Counted from the stretch's first letter, positions 38,769 through 49,785 are shown. The stretch: DNA of 64,000 bases from Shinella yambaruensis (GCF_022899355.1 NZ_JALJCK010000017.1:62001-126000); one strand, 5' to 3'. The notes: generated by a model from the letters alone, not told the origin. A program made the numbers and translations.

Positions 38769-39041
38769 CTACATTTCTTCGCCGAAACGATCGGCCACCA
38801 ACGCATCGAGCGCATCGAGCACCTCGCGGGCCTGGGCGCCGACCGCCGTCACCAGCACGGAACAGCCGGGGCTGGCGGCGAGCATCATCAGCCCCATGAT
38901 CGAGGTACCGCCCACAGTCATGCCGTCCTTGGAGACGGTGACCTCGGCGTCGTAGCCGTCGACCGTCTGGACGAATTTCGCCGAGGCGCGGGCGTGCAGG
39001 CCGCGCTTGTTGATGATGAGGAGCTCTTTCGAGACGGTCAT
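38769..39041 (-). CDS. ptsH: Phosphocarrier protein HPr
   Basis: A 90-residue PTS protein. His16 in GLHARASA is the phosphoacceptor from enzyme I, and Ser47 in GGTSIMGLM is the regulatory serine that HprK modifies. It is encoded 15 bases after the EIIA gene. In Rhizobiales this PTS has no sugar permease and acts in regulation. Confidence 0.95.
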   Translation of the reverse strand: MTVSKELLIINKRGLHARASAKFVQTVDGYDAEVTVSKDGMTVGGTSIMGLMMLAASPGCSVLVTAVGAQAREVLDALDALVADRFGEEM

Positions 39042-39056
39042 GGAGGGCGGAGAACC

Positions 39057-39458
39057 TTATTTGCCGCTCAAGACGCGGCTTGCCACGTTGATATATTTGC
39101 GGCCGGCCTCGGAGGCGTCGATCAGCGCCTTCTCCATGTTGTTCTCGCTGCGGATGCCGGCAAGCTTGATCAGCATGGGAAGGTTCACGCCGGCGATCAC
39201 CTCGATGCCGTCGCCGCTCATCACGGAAATGGCGAGGTTCGAGGGGGTGCCGCCGAACATGTCGGTGAGGATGATGACGCCATGGCCCTGGTCGGCCTTC
39301 ATCACCGCTTCCAGGATATCCTGGCGGCGCTGGTCCATGTCGTCCTCGGGGCCGATGCAGACGGTCTCGATCGCCTTTTGCGGACCAACGACATGTTCAA
39401 GGGCGTGCCGGAATTCCTCCGCAAGCTTGCCATGGGTGACAAGCACCAGTCCGATCAT
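39057..39458 (-). CDS. PTS EIIA component, mannose family (regulatory)
   Basis: A 133-residue EIIA-Man-type protein. His9 in LVTHGKLAEEF is the phosphosite, and ILTDMFGGTPSNLA is the conserved second motif. No IIB, IIC or IID gene is nearby, so it probably works as a regulator that accepts phosphate from HPr, as in other alphaproteobacteria with an incomplete PTS. Confidence 0.92.
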   Translation of the reverse strand: MIGLVLVTHGKLAEEFRHALEHVVGPQKAIETVCIGPEDDMDQRRQDILEAVMKADQGHGVIILTDMFGGTPSNLAISVMSGDGIEVIAGVNLPMLIKLAGIRSENNMEKALIDASEAGRKYINVASRVLSGK

Positions 39459-39608
39459 CAGCAGTCGCTCCAGTTTCCCAACTCAAACGGACGGCGGAAT
39501 ACCGCAATGCAGCAATTTCGTCCACCGTTGGGGTGGCCATCATGTCAATGAAAAGACCAAGTGCAAGCCCAAAATGCCCGATTCCGCTTTTTGACGGGGC
39601 TTTTGGGG

Positions 39609-40070
39609 TCAACTCTTCAGGATTTCCGGGTGAATTGCGGCCAAGGTCGAAAAAGCGCCCACGCCGGGCAAGAGCGGCAGCCGGGTAAGCGGCAGCAAGA
39701 ACGACGGCAGGACCGCGACGGTTTCCCCTTCCGGCGGCAGGCGCTCGGCGAAAGGCGGTTCGATCGGCCGGATCGCCCGGGTCAGAACGGCCGCTTCGAT
39801 CGTCCCCACCGGCACGATCCCGGCCCCGCGGATCTCCGCCAGGCCGGCGATGCTTTTGGGTGCACGCGCGATGAGCCGGCCGTTCGCTTCGGTGATGAAA
39901 ACCTGGTCATCGCTGATCAGGGCGGCGAAAAGGCCGCGAGCGCGGGCCTCCTCGATGCAGTGGAGCGCGACGGCGCTTTTTCCGGTGCCGGAAGGACCGA
40001 CGAACAGAAGCCCCGTCGTGCCGATGACGATGGCGGTGGCATGGAGGTTGACGGGCGCTGCGTTCGGCAT
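39609..40070 (-). CDS. hprK: HPr kinase/phosphorylase, short alphaproteobacterial form
   Basis: A 153-residue protein containing only the C-terminal kinase domain of HprK (Gram-positive enzymes have about 310). The P-loop is VGPSGTGKSAVAL; RGAGIVPVGTIE is the HprK signature region. It phosphorylates and dephosphorylates HPr on serine. ATG at 40070 follows GAGGGG; another ATG at 40079 would encode three extra residues. Both lie at or inside the left arm of a palindromic element, so the element supplies the leader and ribosome-binding site. Confidence 0.9.
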   Translation of the reverse strand: MPNAAPVNLHATAIVIGTTGLLFVGPSGTGKSAVALHCIEEARARGLFAALISDDQVFITEANGRLIARAPKSIAGLAEIRGAGIVPVGTIEAAVLTRAIRPIEPPFAERLPPEGETVAVLPSFLLPLTRLPLLPGVGAFSTLAAIHPEILKS

Positions 40071-40231
40071 GCCCCTCATCCCGCTGCCGCGACATTCTCC
40101 CCGCAGGCGGGGAGAAGGGGGGTGCTGCCTGGGCTTCCCAAGACAATGACCCTTGTCGTGAAAGGAAAATTCCGCCTCTTGCCCCTTCTCCCCGCACGCG
40201 GGGAGAAGGTCGCGGCAGCGGGATGAGGGGC
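40071..40231. repeat. 161-bp palindromic element between hprK and chvG
   Basis: The outer arms at 40071-40092 and 40210-40231 are a perfect 22-bp inverted repeat (GCCCCTCATC...GCCGCGA and its inverse). Inside are two CTCCCCGC/GCGGGGAG hairpins. A related element is at 53575-53713. No ORF for a transposase is inside. The structure is that of a miniature palindromic element that has inserted or grown directly at the hprK start. Confidence 0.8.
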
Positions 40232-40272
40232 GGCTCTCCCCGCAGGTCTCGTCTTTGCCTGCGAAACCCCGC

Positions 40273-42069
40273 TCATTTCTGGTTGCCGGTCGGCAGCGAC
40301 AGCGTGAAGCGGGCGCCGGCCAGTTCCCCGGTCGCCTTGTCGACGATGTTGTCGGCCTTCAGCGTGCCGCCATGCGCCTCGGCGATCTGCCGCGAGATGG
40401 AAAGGCCGAGGCCGGAATTCTGGCCGAAATCCTCGGTGGCGGGGCGGTCCGTGTAGAACCGCTCGAAGATGCGGTCGATGTTTTCCGCCTGGATGCCGGG
40501 GCCGTTGTCCTCGACCTGGATGATGCAGCGGTCGTTCCGCCCGCGCGACAGGCGCACGACGATGCGCCCGCCGGGATCCGGCACGAAGGAGCGGGCATTC
40601 TCGATGAGGTTGGTGACGATCTGGCCTATGCGCAGCTCGTAGCCCGATATCTCGAATTTCGCCTTCGGATTGTCCTTGCGGTCCACCACGAAATCGAGGG
40701 TGACCGGCTTCTTGCGCGTGTTGACCTGGCGGGAAATGTCGATGAGGTCGCCGAGCAGCTTTTCGAGGTCGACGGTGCGGGCATCGCTGCGGGCAAGCTC
40801 GGCATCGAGACGGGACGCATCCGAGATGTCGCTGATCAGGCGGTCGAGCCGGCGCACGTCGTGCTGGATGATGTCGAGGAGGCGCTTCTTCGATTCGTCC
40901 GTGCGCGCGAGCGGCAGCGTCTCGACGGCGCTGCGCAGCGAGGTCAACGGGTTCTTCAGCTCGTGGCTGACATCGGCGGCAAAGCTCTCGATCGCGTCGA
41001 TGCGGTCGTAGAGCGCGTTGGTCATCTGGCGCAGCGCAATGGAAAGGTTACCGATCTCGTCCTGGCGCACCGAGAAGTCGGGGATTTCCTCGCGCTCCTT
41101 CGCCCCGCGCCGCACGCGGATCGCCGCCGCCGCAAGCCGGCGCAGCGGATTGGCGATGGTGCTGGAGAGCAGCAGCGACAGCGCGATGTTGACGAGGCCG
41201 GCAACGCCCGCGACGCGCATGATGGCAAGCCGCTCGGCATGGACGATCTTGTCGATGTCGCCCGCCTGGGTGGAGAGCAGCAAGACGCCGAGCACGGCGC
41301 GAAACCGCTGCACGGGCACGGCGACCGAGACGATCAGCTCGCCCTTGTCGTTGACGCGCACGACCGCGCCGCGCACGCCGGTCAGCGCGTTCATCACTTC
41401 CGGATAGATCGAGCCGTCGCCGCCGGGCGCTTCCTTGTACTGCGGCAGGTTGCTCGGCTGGAGGATGCGGTTGAACCAGACGTTCATGCGCTCGATGAGG
41501 CTGGTGCTCTCCGGCTCCACTGGCGGCAGGTCGAAGCGCAGCACCTGGCCCTGCGTGTAGAGGTGCCGCGAATCGAGCAGCAGGTTGGCGTCCGTGTCAT
41601 AGATGCGCGCGCGGGTGCGGGTCGGCGAGATCAGCCTTCTCAGCACGGGCGCGACGCGCTCCGGATTGATCGGGAATTCGAGGTCCTCGTCGTTCGGCAG
41701 CGGCGTGATGCTCTGGCCGGCCTGCAGTTCCAGCAGCTTTTCCGGGTCGATGGTGATCGAGTTGGTGTCGACGGAGGCGGAGGCGGAGATCGCGCCGGCG
41801 ATGATCTCGCCCTGGGTCAGGAGGCTCTCGACGCGTGCATCGATCAGCCCCTCGCGGAACTGGTTGAGATAGAGGATGCCCGCGACGAGCACGACGAGCG
41901 CGACGAGGTTGAAGAACAGGATGCGGCGCGTCAGGCTCGAAAAGACGGCGTTGCCGAAGATGCGCCGGGCGAGCGTGAAGGGATGGGTCCAGCGGCGGCG
42001 CAGGGATCGCGGCGCGGGCCGGCCCTCGACGTCTTCCCCATCCTTTTCCGGCCCGTCTTTTTCCGACAT
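40273..42069 (-). CDS. chvG: Two-component sensor histidine kinase ChvG/ExoS
   Basis: A 598-residue inner-membrane kinase. TM1 lies at about residues 55-75 (ILFFNLVALVVLVAGILY), a periplasmic domain follows, TM2 is near VAGVAGLVNIALSLLL, then HAMP, the H-box VSHELKNPLTSL and GHKL motifs NLIENARS, DNGPGI and GLGLSI. ChvG/ExoS responds to acid and envelope signals and controls exopolysaccharide, motility and symbiosis or virulence genes with ChvI. ATG at 42069 was chosen over TTG at 42081. It lies between hprK and chvI, the usual rhizobial order. Confidence 0.95.
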   Translation of the reverse strand: MSEKDGPEKDGEDVEGRPAPRSLRRRWTHPFTLARRIFGNAVFSSLTRRILFFNLVALVVLVAGILYLNQFREGLIDARVESLLTQGEIIAGAISASASVDTNSITIDPEKLLELQAGQSITPLPNDEDLEFPINPERVAPVLRRLISPTRTRARIYDTDANLLLDSRHLYTQGQVLRFDLPPVEPESTSLIERMNVWFNRILQPSNLPQYKEAPGGDGSIYPEVMNALTGVRGAVVRVNDKGELIVSVAVPVQRFRAVLGVLLLSTQAGDIDKIVHAERLAIMRVAGVAGLVNIALSLLLSSTIANPLRRLAAAAIRVRRGAKEREEIPDFSVRQDEIGNLSIALRQMTNALYDRIDAIESFAADVSHELKNPLTSLRSAVETLPLARTDESKKRLLDIIQHDVRRLDRLISDISDASRLDAELARSDARTVDLEKLLGDLIDISRQVNTRKKPVTLDFVVDRKDNPKAKFEISGYELRIGQIVTNLIENARSFVPDPGGRIVVRLSRGRNDRCIIQVEDNGPGIQAENIDRIFERFYTDRPATEDFGQNSGLGLSISRQIAEAHGGTLKADNIVDKATGELAGARFTLSLPTGNQK

Positions 42070-42166
42070 TGTCTGCAACAAGCGGCTTCATCCTTCATGC
42101 CGGCGGCATGGTGCCGCCTGACCGCGGCATGCCATCGCCGCCGCGGTCCATGCAAGCGAAATCGCG

Positions 42167-42898
42167 TTATGCGGTCTCGCGGAACCGGTAGCCGACGCCG
42201 TAGAGCGTTTCGATCATGTCGAAGTCGGTGTCGACCATCTTGAACTTCTTGCGCAGCCGCTTGATGTGGCTGTCGATGGTGCGGTCGTCGACATAGACCT
42301 GCTCGTCATAGGCCGCGTCCATCAGCGAATCGCGGCTCTTCACCACGCCGGGGCGCTGCGCCAGCGAATGCAGGATGAGGAATTCGGTCACGGTCAACGT
42401 CACCGGCTCGCCCTTCCAGGTGCAGGTATGGCGCTCCTGGTCCATGACGAGCTGGCCGCGCTCCAGCGAGCGGGCCGCCACTTCCCCGGCCTTCGCCGTG
42501 CTGCCGGCGGCCCCGGCGGAGGCGGCGGCCTCGCGGCTCGAGGCCCGGCGCAGGATCGCCTTGACGCGCTCGACCAGCAGGCGCTGCGAGAACGGCTTGG
42601 TGATGAAGTCGTCCGCGCCCATCTTCAGGCCGAACAGTTCGTCGATCTCCTCGTCCTTCGAGGTGAGGAAGATGACGGGGATATCGGATTTCTGGCGCAG
42701 CCGGCGCAGCAGTTCCATACCGTCCATGCGCGGCATCTTGATGTCGAAGATCGCAAGATGCGGCGGACGGGCAAGAAGGCCGTCGAGCGCCGAGGCGCCG
42801 TCCGTATAGGTCTCCACCTTGTAGCCTTCGGCCTCCAGAGCGATCGACACGGATGTCAGAATATTCCGGTCGTCGTCAACGAGTGCGATCGTCTGCAT
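42167..42898 (-). CDS. chvI: Response regulator ChvI
   Basis: A 243-residue OmpR-type regulator. The receiver domain has Asp52 in [13 protein letters not shown], acidic DDD at 8-10 and Lys in DDFITKPF. The C-terminal winged helix has [16 protein letters not shown] and [29 protein letters not shown] is the usual ChvI start, so ATG at 42898 was used although the frame is open further upstream. It is phosphorylated by ChvG. Confidence 0.95.
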   Translation of the reverse strand: MQTIALVDDDRNILTSVSIALEAEGYKVETYTDGASALDGLLARPPHLAIFDIKMPRMDGMELLRRLRQKSDIPVIFLTSKDEEIDELFGLKMGADDFITKPFSQRLLVERVKAILRRASSREAAASAGAAGSTAKAGEVAARSLERGQLVMDQERHTCTWKGEPVTLTVTEFLILHSLAQRPGVVKSRDSLMDAAYDEQVYVDDRTIDSHIKRLRKKFKMVDTDFDMIETLYGVGYRFRETA

Positions 42899-43043
42899 CC
42901 TGCTAGTCTCCATATTCATCGGCGCCTTTCCCGACCTCGGATCGTTTCCTGTCCTGGATGTGATGCGCCTTCCTGGGGGTAAAGGTGGAACAAATTGTGG
43001 CGAAGATAAAGGGAGACGTTTCGGGCCGGCCGGCCGAGTCATT

Positions 43044-43098
43044 TTTAAATCGATTATTCAAACGATTAAAAAAGTCACATAATTGTTTAAATCGATTA
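43044..43098 (+). promoter_or_regulatory. Tandem AT-rich operator-like sites upstream of pckA
   Basis: TTTAAATCGATTA occurs at 43044-43056 and again at 43086-43098, exactly 42 bp apart, about four helical turns. A partial copy, AACGATTA, lies between them at 43061-43068. The spacer between chvI and pckA is 312 bases (42899-43210) and otherwise shows no gene. In Sinorhizobium meliloti pckA is controlled by the LacI-family regulator PckR; these repeated sites are natural candidates for a LacI-type dimer or tetramer. Confidence 0.6.
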
Positions 43099-43210
43099 AT
43101 TAATTGATATCATTGCCTAATTTCTATTTTCCTCTTGTCTTTGTGACAGCCGCGCATTAGGTTCCCGCAAAATTCACACCAGTCTTGTCGCCTTGGAGGA
43201 AAACTGGACC

Positions 43211-44821
<1,611 letters not shown>

Positions 44822-44845
44822 GGTGCATCGGCGATGATTCACGTG

Positions 44846-44873
44846 AAACCTGGCCCTTGAGGCCGGGTTTTTC
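44846..44873 (+). terminator. Intrinsic terminator of pckA
   Basis: AAACCTGGCC and GGCCGGGTTT form a 10-bp stem with one G-U pair and a CTTGA loop, then TTC, 25 bases after the stop. Confidence 0.8.
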
Positions 44874-44948
44874 GTCTGCGTTTTCGTCTTTGGCGGCGGC
44901 TTCCCGTTTTGCCCGGTGCCGGTTAAAACGGCCGGGAAAGGAATTTCC

Positions 44949-45383
44949 ATGGCCAGCACCCCCCTCTACATCAAGAGTTCCATCACGATCGCCGGCTGGG
45001 AGCTGACCGAGCAGTTCGTGCTGGCGGGCGGTCCGGGCGGGCAGAACGTCAACAAGGTCTCGACGGCCGTGCAGCTCTTTTTCGACCTGCGCAACTCGCC
45101 CTCGCTCACCGATCGGGTGAAGGCCAATGCGGAAAGGCTGGCCGGCCGCAAGGTCTCCAAGGACGGCGTGCTGATGATCGAGGCGAACCGCTTCCGCAGC
45201 CAGGAGCGCAACCGGGAGGATGCGCGTGAACGGCTGAAGGAGCTGATCCTCAAGGCGGCCGAACCGCCGCCGCCGGTGCGCAAGAAGACGAAGCCGACGA
45301 AAGGTTCGGTCGAACGCCGGCTCAAGGAAAAGTCGGGCCGGTCGGACGTCAAGCGCATGCGGGCCAAGCCAGGCGGCGAATGA
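44949..45383 (+). CDS. arfB: Alternative ribosome-rescue factor ArfB (peptidyl-tRNA hydrolase)
   Basis: A 144-residue RF1-type protein. The catalytic GGQ is in LAGGPGGQNVNK, and the basic C-terminal tail (VRKKTKPTKGSVERRLKEK) would enter the empty mRNA channel of stalled ribosomes. ATG at 44949 follows AAAGGAA; an earlier ATG at 44916 lacks a site. Confidence 0.93.
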   Translation: MASTPLYIKSSITIAGWELTEQFVLAGGPGGQNVNKVSTAVQLFFDLRNSPSLTDRVKANAERLAGRKVSKDGVLMIEANRFRSQERNREDARERLKELILKAAEPPPPVRKKTKPTKGSVERRLKEKSGRSDVKRMRAKPGGE

Positions 45384-45490
45384 TTGCCGCAACCCGGCCG
45401 TTTACCGATGAGCGTGAAACGGAATCTTTCCTTTGCGGAAGGGCTCTGCTTTAGTTCGGAAAACCAGGCAGGAAGACCAGGGAGGTAGCC

Positions 45491-46006
45491 ATGGGTCTCT
45501 TCAGCTTCATCAAGACCGCCGGCAAGAAGCTCGGCATCGGTGGCGACGACGAAGCGCCGGAAGCGGCGGCGGTCAAGAAGGAGCTCGATTCCTTCGATCT
45601 CGGCACGCAGAATGTCGAAGTCTCCGTCGAGGGCGACAAATGCGTGCTGAAGGGTGTCGTGGCCGACCAGACGGCCTTCGAGAAGGCGGTGATCGCCGTC
45701 GGCAACACACTCGGCATTTCCAGGGTGGAGGCCGCCGACCTCAAGGTCGTGCCGGCCGATTCCGGCCTCAAGCCTGGCCAGGCCGACATGACCGCACTGG
45801 TTGAGGCCGCAGCGCCCGCACAGGCGCCGACCCTCTACACGGTCAAGAAGGGCGACAATCTCTGGAAGATCGCCGAATCCCACTACGGCAAGGGCAAGGG
45901 CGCCAGGCACATGCTGATCTTCGACGCCAACCGGCCGATGCTGTCCCATCCGGACAAGATCTATCCCGGCCAGGTGCTGCGCATCCCGGACCTGGCGGAA
46001 GCGTGA
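45491..46006 (+). CDS. BON and LysM domain protein (Kbp/YgaU-like)
   Basis: A 171-residue protein. Residues about 25-88 form a BON domain (VEVSVEGDKCVLKGVV), and residues about 115-168 a LysM domain (LYTVKKGDNLWKIAESHYG, PGQVLRIP). The arrangement is that of E. coli Kbp/YgaU, a potassium-binding protein. No signal peptide is evident, as in YgaU. A CAGGGAGG site precedes the ATG. The alkB gene starts 6 bases downstream. Confidence 0.88.
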   Translation: MGLFSFIKTAGKKLGIGGDDEAPEAAAVKKELDSFDLGTQNVEVSVEGDKCVLKGVVADQTAFEKAVIAVGNTLGISRVEAADLKVVPADSGLKPGQADMTALVEAAAPAQAPTLYTVKKGDNLWKIAESHYGKGKGARHMLIFDANRPMLSHPDKIYPGQVLRIPDLAEA

Positions 46007-46012
46007 GCGCGC

Positions 46013-46630
46013 ATGGCTGAGCGCGGTCTCGCCCCGGGGCTCCGCTATTTCCCCGGCCATTTCGACCGTCCGGCGCAGGAAGCCCTCGTCGCCGCCATCC
46101 GGCAGGTCGTGGCTGAAGCGCCGCTCTTTGTGCCGCGCATGCCGAGGACCGGCAAGCCGATGTCGGTGCGCATGACCAATTGCGGCCCGCTCGGCTGGGT
46201 GACGGACAAGGCGGGCGGCTACCGCTACCAGCCGGCCCATCCCGAGACCGGCCGTCCCTGGCCCGCCATTCCCGATGCGCTTCTTGCCCTGTGGAACGAG
46301 GCTTCCGGCTTCGAGAAGCCGCCGGAAGCCTGCCTCGTCAATTTCTACGATCCGGACGCCAGGATGGGCCTGCACCAGGACCGGGACGAGACCGAATTTG
46401 CCGCGCCCGTCGTGTCCGTCTCGCTGGGCGACCAGTGCCTGTTTCGTGTCGGCGGTGTTTCACGCAGCGATCCGACACGGTCGTTCCGCCTTGCGAGCGG
46501 CGACGTCTTCGTATTCGGCGGCGAAAGCCGGCTGATCTTTCACGGGGTCGACCGGATCTATCCGGGCACGTCGACGCTGTTGAAGAATGCCGGGCGCATC
46601 AACCTGACGCTTCGCCGGGTCAATCCGTAG
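46013..46630 (+). CDS. alkB: AlkB-type 2-oxoglutarate/Fe(II) dioxygenase
   Basis: A 205-residue DNA repair demethylase that removes 1-methyladenine and 3-methylcytosine. The iron ligands are HxD in GLHQDRDETE and His in LIFHGVDR; the 2-oxoglutarate arginines are in GRINLTLRRV. VNFYDPDARMG is the nucleotide-recognition region. It is probably co-transcribed with the LysM gene. Confidence 0.93.
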   Translation: MAERGLAPGLRYFPGHFDRPAQEALVAAIRQVVAEAPLFVPRMPRTGKPMSVRMTNCGPLGWVTDKAGGYRYQPAHPETGRPWPAIPDALLALWNEASGFEKPPEACLVNFYDPDARMGLHQDRDETEFAAPVVSVSLGDQCLFRVGGVSRSDPTRSFRLASGDVFVFGGESRLIFHGVDRIYPGTSTLLKNAGRINLTLRRVNP

Positions 46631-46640
46631 CCGGCTTGGA

Positions 46641-46684
46641 GCAATTCCAGCAAAAGTGCGAAGCGGTTTTGCGTCCGGAATTGC
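46641..46684 (+). repeat. 44-bp dispersed rhizobial repeat, copy 1
   Basis: The unit is bounded by GCAATTCC and GGAATTGC inverse ends, with AAAGTGCGAAGCGGTTTTGC inside. Near-identical copies lie inverted at 52262-52305 and 53033-53074. It fills the convergent alkB/coaA spacer. Confidence 0.8.
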
Positions 46685-46694
46685 GTTAAAACAG

Positions 46695-47693
46695 CTAGAG
46701 CTTGCGCAGCGCCACCGTCTCGATGAGGTGGTTCCGGCCCTTCTGCAGGATGAGGTCGGCGCGCGGGCGGGTCGGCAGGATGTTCTGGTGCAGGTTCTTC
46801 AGGTTGATGTTGCGCCAGAGGTTTTCCGCGATCGCAAGCGCTTCCTTTTCGCTGATCGTCGCGTAGCGATGGAAATAGGAATCCGGGTTGCGGAAGGCGG
46901 TTTCCCGAAGGCGCATGAAGCGCTCCACGTACCAGGCATGGATCAGCGTCTCCTCGGCGTCGATATAGATCGAGAAATCGAAGAAATCGGAGACCATCGG
47001 CACGATCTTGCCGTCCGCCGGCAGGTTGCGCGACTGCAGGACGTTGATGCCCTCGAAGATCAGGATGTCCGGCCGGTCGATGGTGCGGAAGGTGTTGGGC
47101 AGCACGTCATAGGTGAGGTGCGAATAGGTCGGTGCCTTGACGTCCTTCTTGCCGGCCTTGATGGCCGAGAGGAAGCGCAGCAGCGCGCCGATGTCGTAGC
47201 TTTCCGGGAACCCCTTGCGCTCCATCAGGTTCTCGCGCTGGAGCACGGCGTTCGGATAGAGGAAGCCGTCGGTCGTCACGAGGTCGACCTTGGGGCTGGA
47301 CGGCCAGCGCGACAGCAGTTCCATCAGGATGCGCGCCGTGGTGGACTTGCCGACCGCGACCGAGCCGGCGATGCCGATGACATAGGGCGTCTTCGCCTCG
47401 TCCGAGAGGCTGAGGAAGCGCTTGCGCTGCTCGAAGAGCATCTGCGAGGATTCGACATGGGCCGACAGCAGACGCGACAGCGACAGATAGATGCGCCTGA
47501 CCTCGTTGAGATCGATCGGGTCGCCCAGCGAGCGCAGCCGCTGCACCTCGTCGGCGGTCAGCGTCAGCGGCGTATCGGCGCGGAAGCGCGCCCATTCGTC
47601 TGCCGGGAAGAAGCGGTAGGGAGAATAGTCGTGATTGCCGAAATCGTCCGGAATATCCGTCTGGTTCTTGTCGCGCACTGCCTGGATCATCAA
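46695..47693 (-). CDS. coaA: Pantothenate kinase, type I
   Basis: A 332-residue enzyme for the first step of coenzyme A synthesis. The P-loop is [28 protein letters not shown] and FEGINVLQ are further CoaA motifs. The ATG overlaps the hisE stop by 4 bases, so coaA is the last gene of the hisF-hisE-coaA unit. Confidence 0.96.
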   Translation of the reverse strand: MMIQAVRDKNQTDIPDDFGNHDYSPYRFFPADEWARFRADTPLTLTADEVQRLRSLGDPIDLNEVRRIYLSLSRLLSAHVESSQMLFEQRKRFLSLSDEAKTPYVIGIAGSVAVGKSTTARILMELLSRWPSSPKVDLVTTDGFLYPNAVLQRENLMERKGFPESYDIGALLRFLSAIKAGKKDVKAPTYSHLTYDVLPNTFRTIDRPDILIFEGINVLQSRNLPADGKIVPMVSDFFDFSIYIDAEETLIHAWYVERFMRLRETAFRNPDSYFHRYATISEKEALAIAENLWRNINLKNLHQNILPTRPRADLILQKGRNHLIETVALRKL

Positions 47694-48010
47694 CTCTTCC
47701 GGCTGGCCTTCTCCGCTAGGCCGGACTGGCTTGTCCGCCGCTCCAGCTCCCCCATGACATCTTGTAACGGGACGCCGCCGATTTTCAATACGACGATCAG
47801 ATGATAGAGCAAATCGGCCGTTTCGCTCGTCAAGGCGGCCTTTTCGCCCTCGATCGCGGCGATAACGGTCTCGACGGCCTCTTCTCCGAGCTTTTTTGCC
47901 GCTTTCTGCTGTCCGGCGGCAACGAGCTTCGCCGTCCAGCTTTCCGACGGATCGGCCGCGGCGCGGGCGTCGACGATACGTTCGAGATCGGCAAGGGTGA
48001 AGGTGCTCAT
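47690..48010 (-). CDS. hisE: Phosphoribosyl-ATP pyrophosphatase
   Basis: A 106-residue all-helical enzyme for step two of histidine synthesis. [14 protein letters not shown] and [13 protein letters not shown] hold the metal-binding acidic residues. ATG at 48010 follows GAGGCAC; the frame is open upstream but overlaps hisF. HisI is not in the window. Confidence 0.95.
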   Translation of the reverse strand: MSTFTLADLERIVDARAAADPSESWTAKLVAAGQQKAAKKLGEEAVETVIAAIEGEKAALTSETADLLYHLIVVLKIGGVPLQDVMGELERRTSQSGLAEKASRKS

Positions 48011-48020
48011 GTGCCTCTCC

Positions 48021-48793
<773 letters not shown>

Positions 48794-48797
<4 letters not shown>

Positions 48798-48907
48798 AGG
48801 ACGGCCTCCTTCTTTTTGCTTTGCGCGTCCTCGCCGCGCTGCGGCGGCGGGCGTCGGGGGTCGTCCTTCACGTCGAGGGAGGGGATGACACGGGCTTTGT
48901 GGGTCAT
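48794..48907 (-). pseudogene. Duplicated hisF 5' fragment, 37-codon leader-like ORF
   Basis: The ORF starts ATG at 48907 and its first 15 residues are [15 protein letters not shown], against [15 protein letters not shown] in hisF. About 43 of the first 49 bases match. It then diverges and ends in TGA overlapping the hisF TTG by two bases. It may be a rearrangement scar from the DUF3800 insertion. If it is translated, the overlap could couple hisF translation to it. Confidence 0.7.
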
Positions 48908-48950
48908 ATTGTATCTGCTACTCTCGCGCTGATTGTAGTGGGCCAGGCGA

Positions 48951-49688
48951 ATGTTTAGTGACTACATTGTCTACATCGACGAAAGTGGGGATCACAATCT
49001 CGCGCAAATATCCCCGCACTATCCGATATTTGTTTTGGCGTTCTGCATATTCGAAAAAGAAAGCTATGTCACACACACAGTGCCTAATTTTCAGCGATTG
49101 AAGTTCCGCTGGTTTGGCCATGATGCGGTGGTGTTTCATGAGCGCGAGATTCGGCAGCAGCAGGTGCCTTTCAAGTTTCTGCAGAATGAAGAAAAGCGCG
49201 CTCGATTCCACAGTGATGTGAACACGCTCATCAGCGAGTCGGAGTTCACTGTGATCGCAACGGTTATCAATAAAGAAAAATTGAACGGGCGATACAGGAC
49301 GCCGGACAATCCTTATGAGATGAGTTTGCAGTTTTGCCTTGAACGTCTCCACCGCTTCCTCATCGAAAAAGGACAGGCCGAACGCACAACATACTGCATA
49401 TTTGAGAGGCGGGGAAAAAAGGAAGACGCTTCGATAGAACTGGAGTTTCGCCGAATCTGTGATGGCGGAAACTTTAAGGGAATAAAGATCAACTGCCTTG
49501 ATATCCAGTTTCTGGATAAAGCGGCGAATTCAAGCGGACTTCAGATTTCTGATTTGATCGCCCGCCCGATTGGGTTGGCCGAACTGCGCCCAAATCAGCC
49601 GAACCGGGCCTATGACATCATCCAGCGTAAGTTTCGCAGAAGTGCAACAGGGCTGGTGAAAGGCTACGGGCTCAAAACATTTCCCTGA
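48951..49688 (+). CDS. DUF3800 domain protein inserted in the his operon
   Basis: A 245-residue protein with the DUF3800 N-terminal signature YIDESGDHN, and ending strands LQISDLIARPIGL (the second conserved acidic motif). The fold is thought to be RNase H-like; the function is unknown and members are often found in mobile or defence contexts. Codon use is clearly more AT-rich than neighbours (many AAA, ATA, TTT), and it is on the opposite strand to the his genes on both sides, so it looks acquired. A small RNA candidate is encoded against its 3' end. Confidence 0.85.
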   Translation: MFSDYIVYIDESGDHNLAQISPHYPIFVLAFCIFEKESYVTHTVPNFQRLKFRWFGHDAVVFHEREIRQQQVPFKFLQNEEKRARFHSDVNTLISESEFTVIATVINKEKLNGRYRTPDNPYEMSLQFCLERLHRFLIEKGQAERTTYCIFERRGKKEDASIELEFRRICDGGNFKGIKINCLDIQFLDKAANSSGLQISDLIARPIGLAELRPNQPNRAYDIIQRKFRRSATGLVKGYGLKTFP

Positions 49689-49750
49689 AAGCGAAAGGCC
49701 TCGGATAAACCGAGGCCAGACGCCGACTGGGAACAACCCCCTGTCCATTT
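49687..49750 (-). ncRNA. Candidate DUF3800-associated small RNA
   Basis: A roughly 64-nt minus-strand transcript is predicted downstream of a consensus-like promoter. It would fold into hairpin 1 (GAC-A-GGG paired with CCC-A-GTC around GGTTGTT) and hairpin 2 (GGCCTCGG/CCGAGGCC with a 5-base loop), then end in TTTCGCTTTC at the 3' end of the DUF3800 gene. Conserved RNA motifs named DUF3800-I and onward have been described next to DUF3800 genes; this may be one. The hairpins could also be a 3'-UTR on the plus strand. Confidence 0.5.
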
Positions 49751-49756
49751 AATCTA

Positions 49757-49785
49757 AATATAGTCGAACAAACTGCGAACGTCAA
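49757..49785 (-). promoter_or_regulatory. Strong sigma-70-like promoter on the minus strand
   Basis: On the minus strand TTGACG (49785-49780) and TATATT (49762-49757) are separated by exactly 17 bases. Transcription would start near 49750 and run toward the DUF3800 3' end. It is the best consensus promoter I noticed in the window. With read-through it could also serve hisF-hisE-coaA, which lie downstream on the same strand. Confidence 0.65.
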
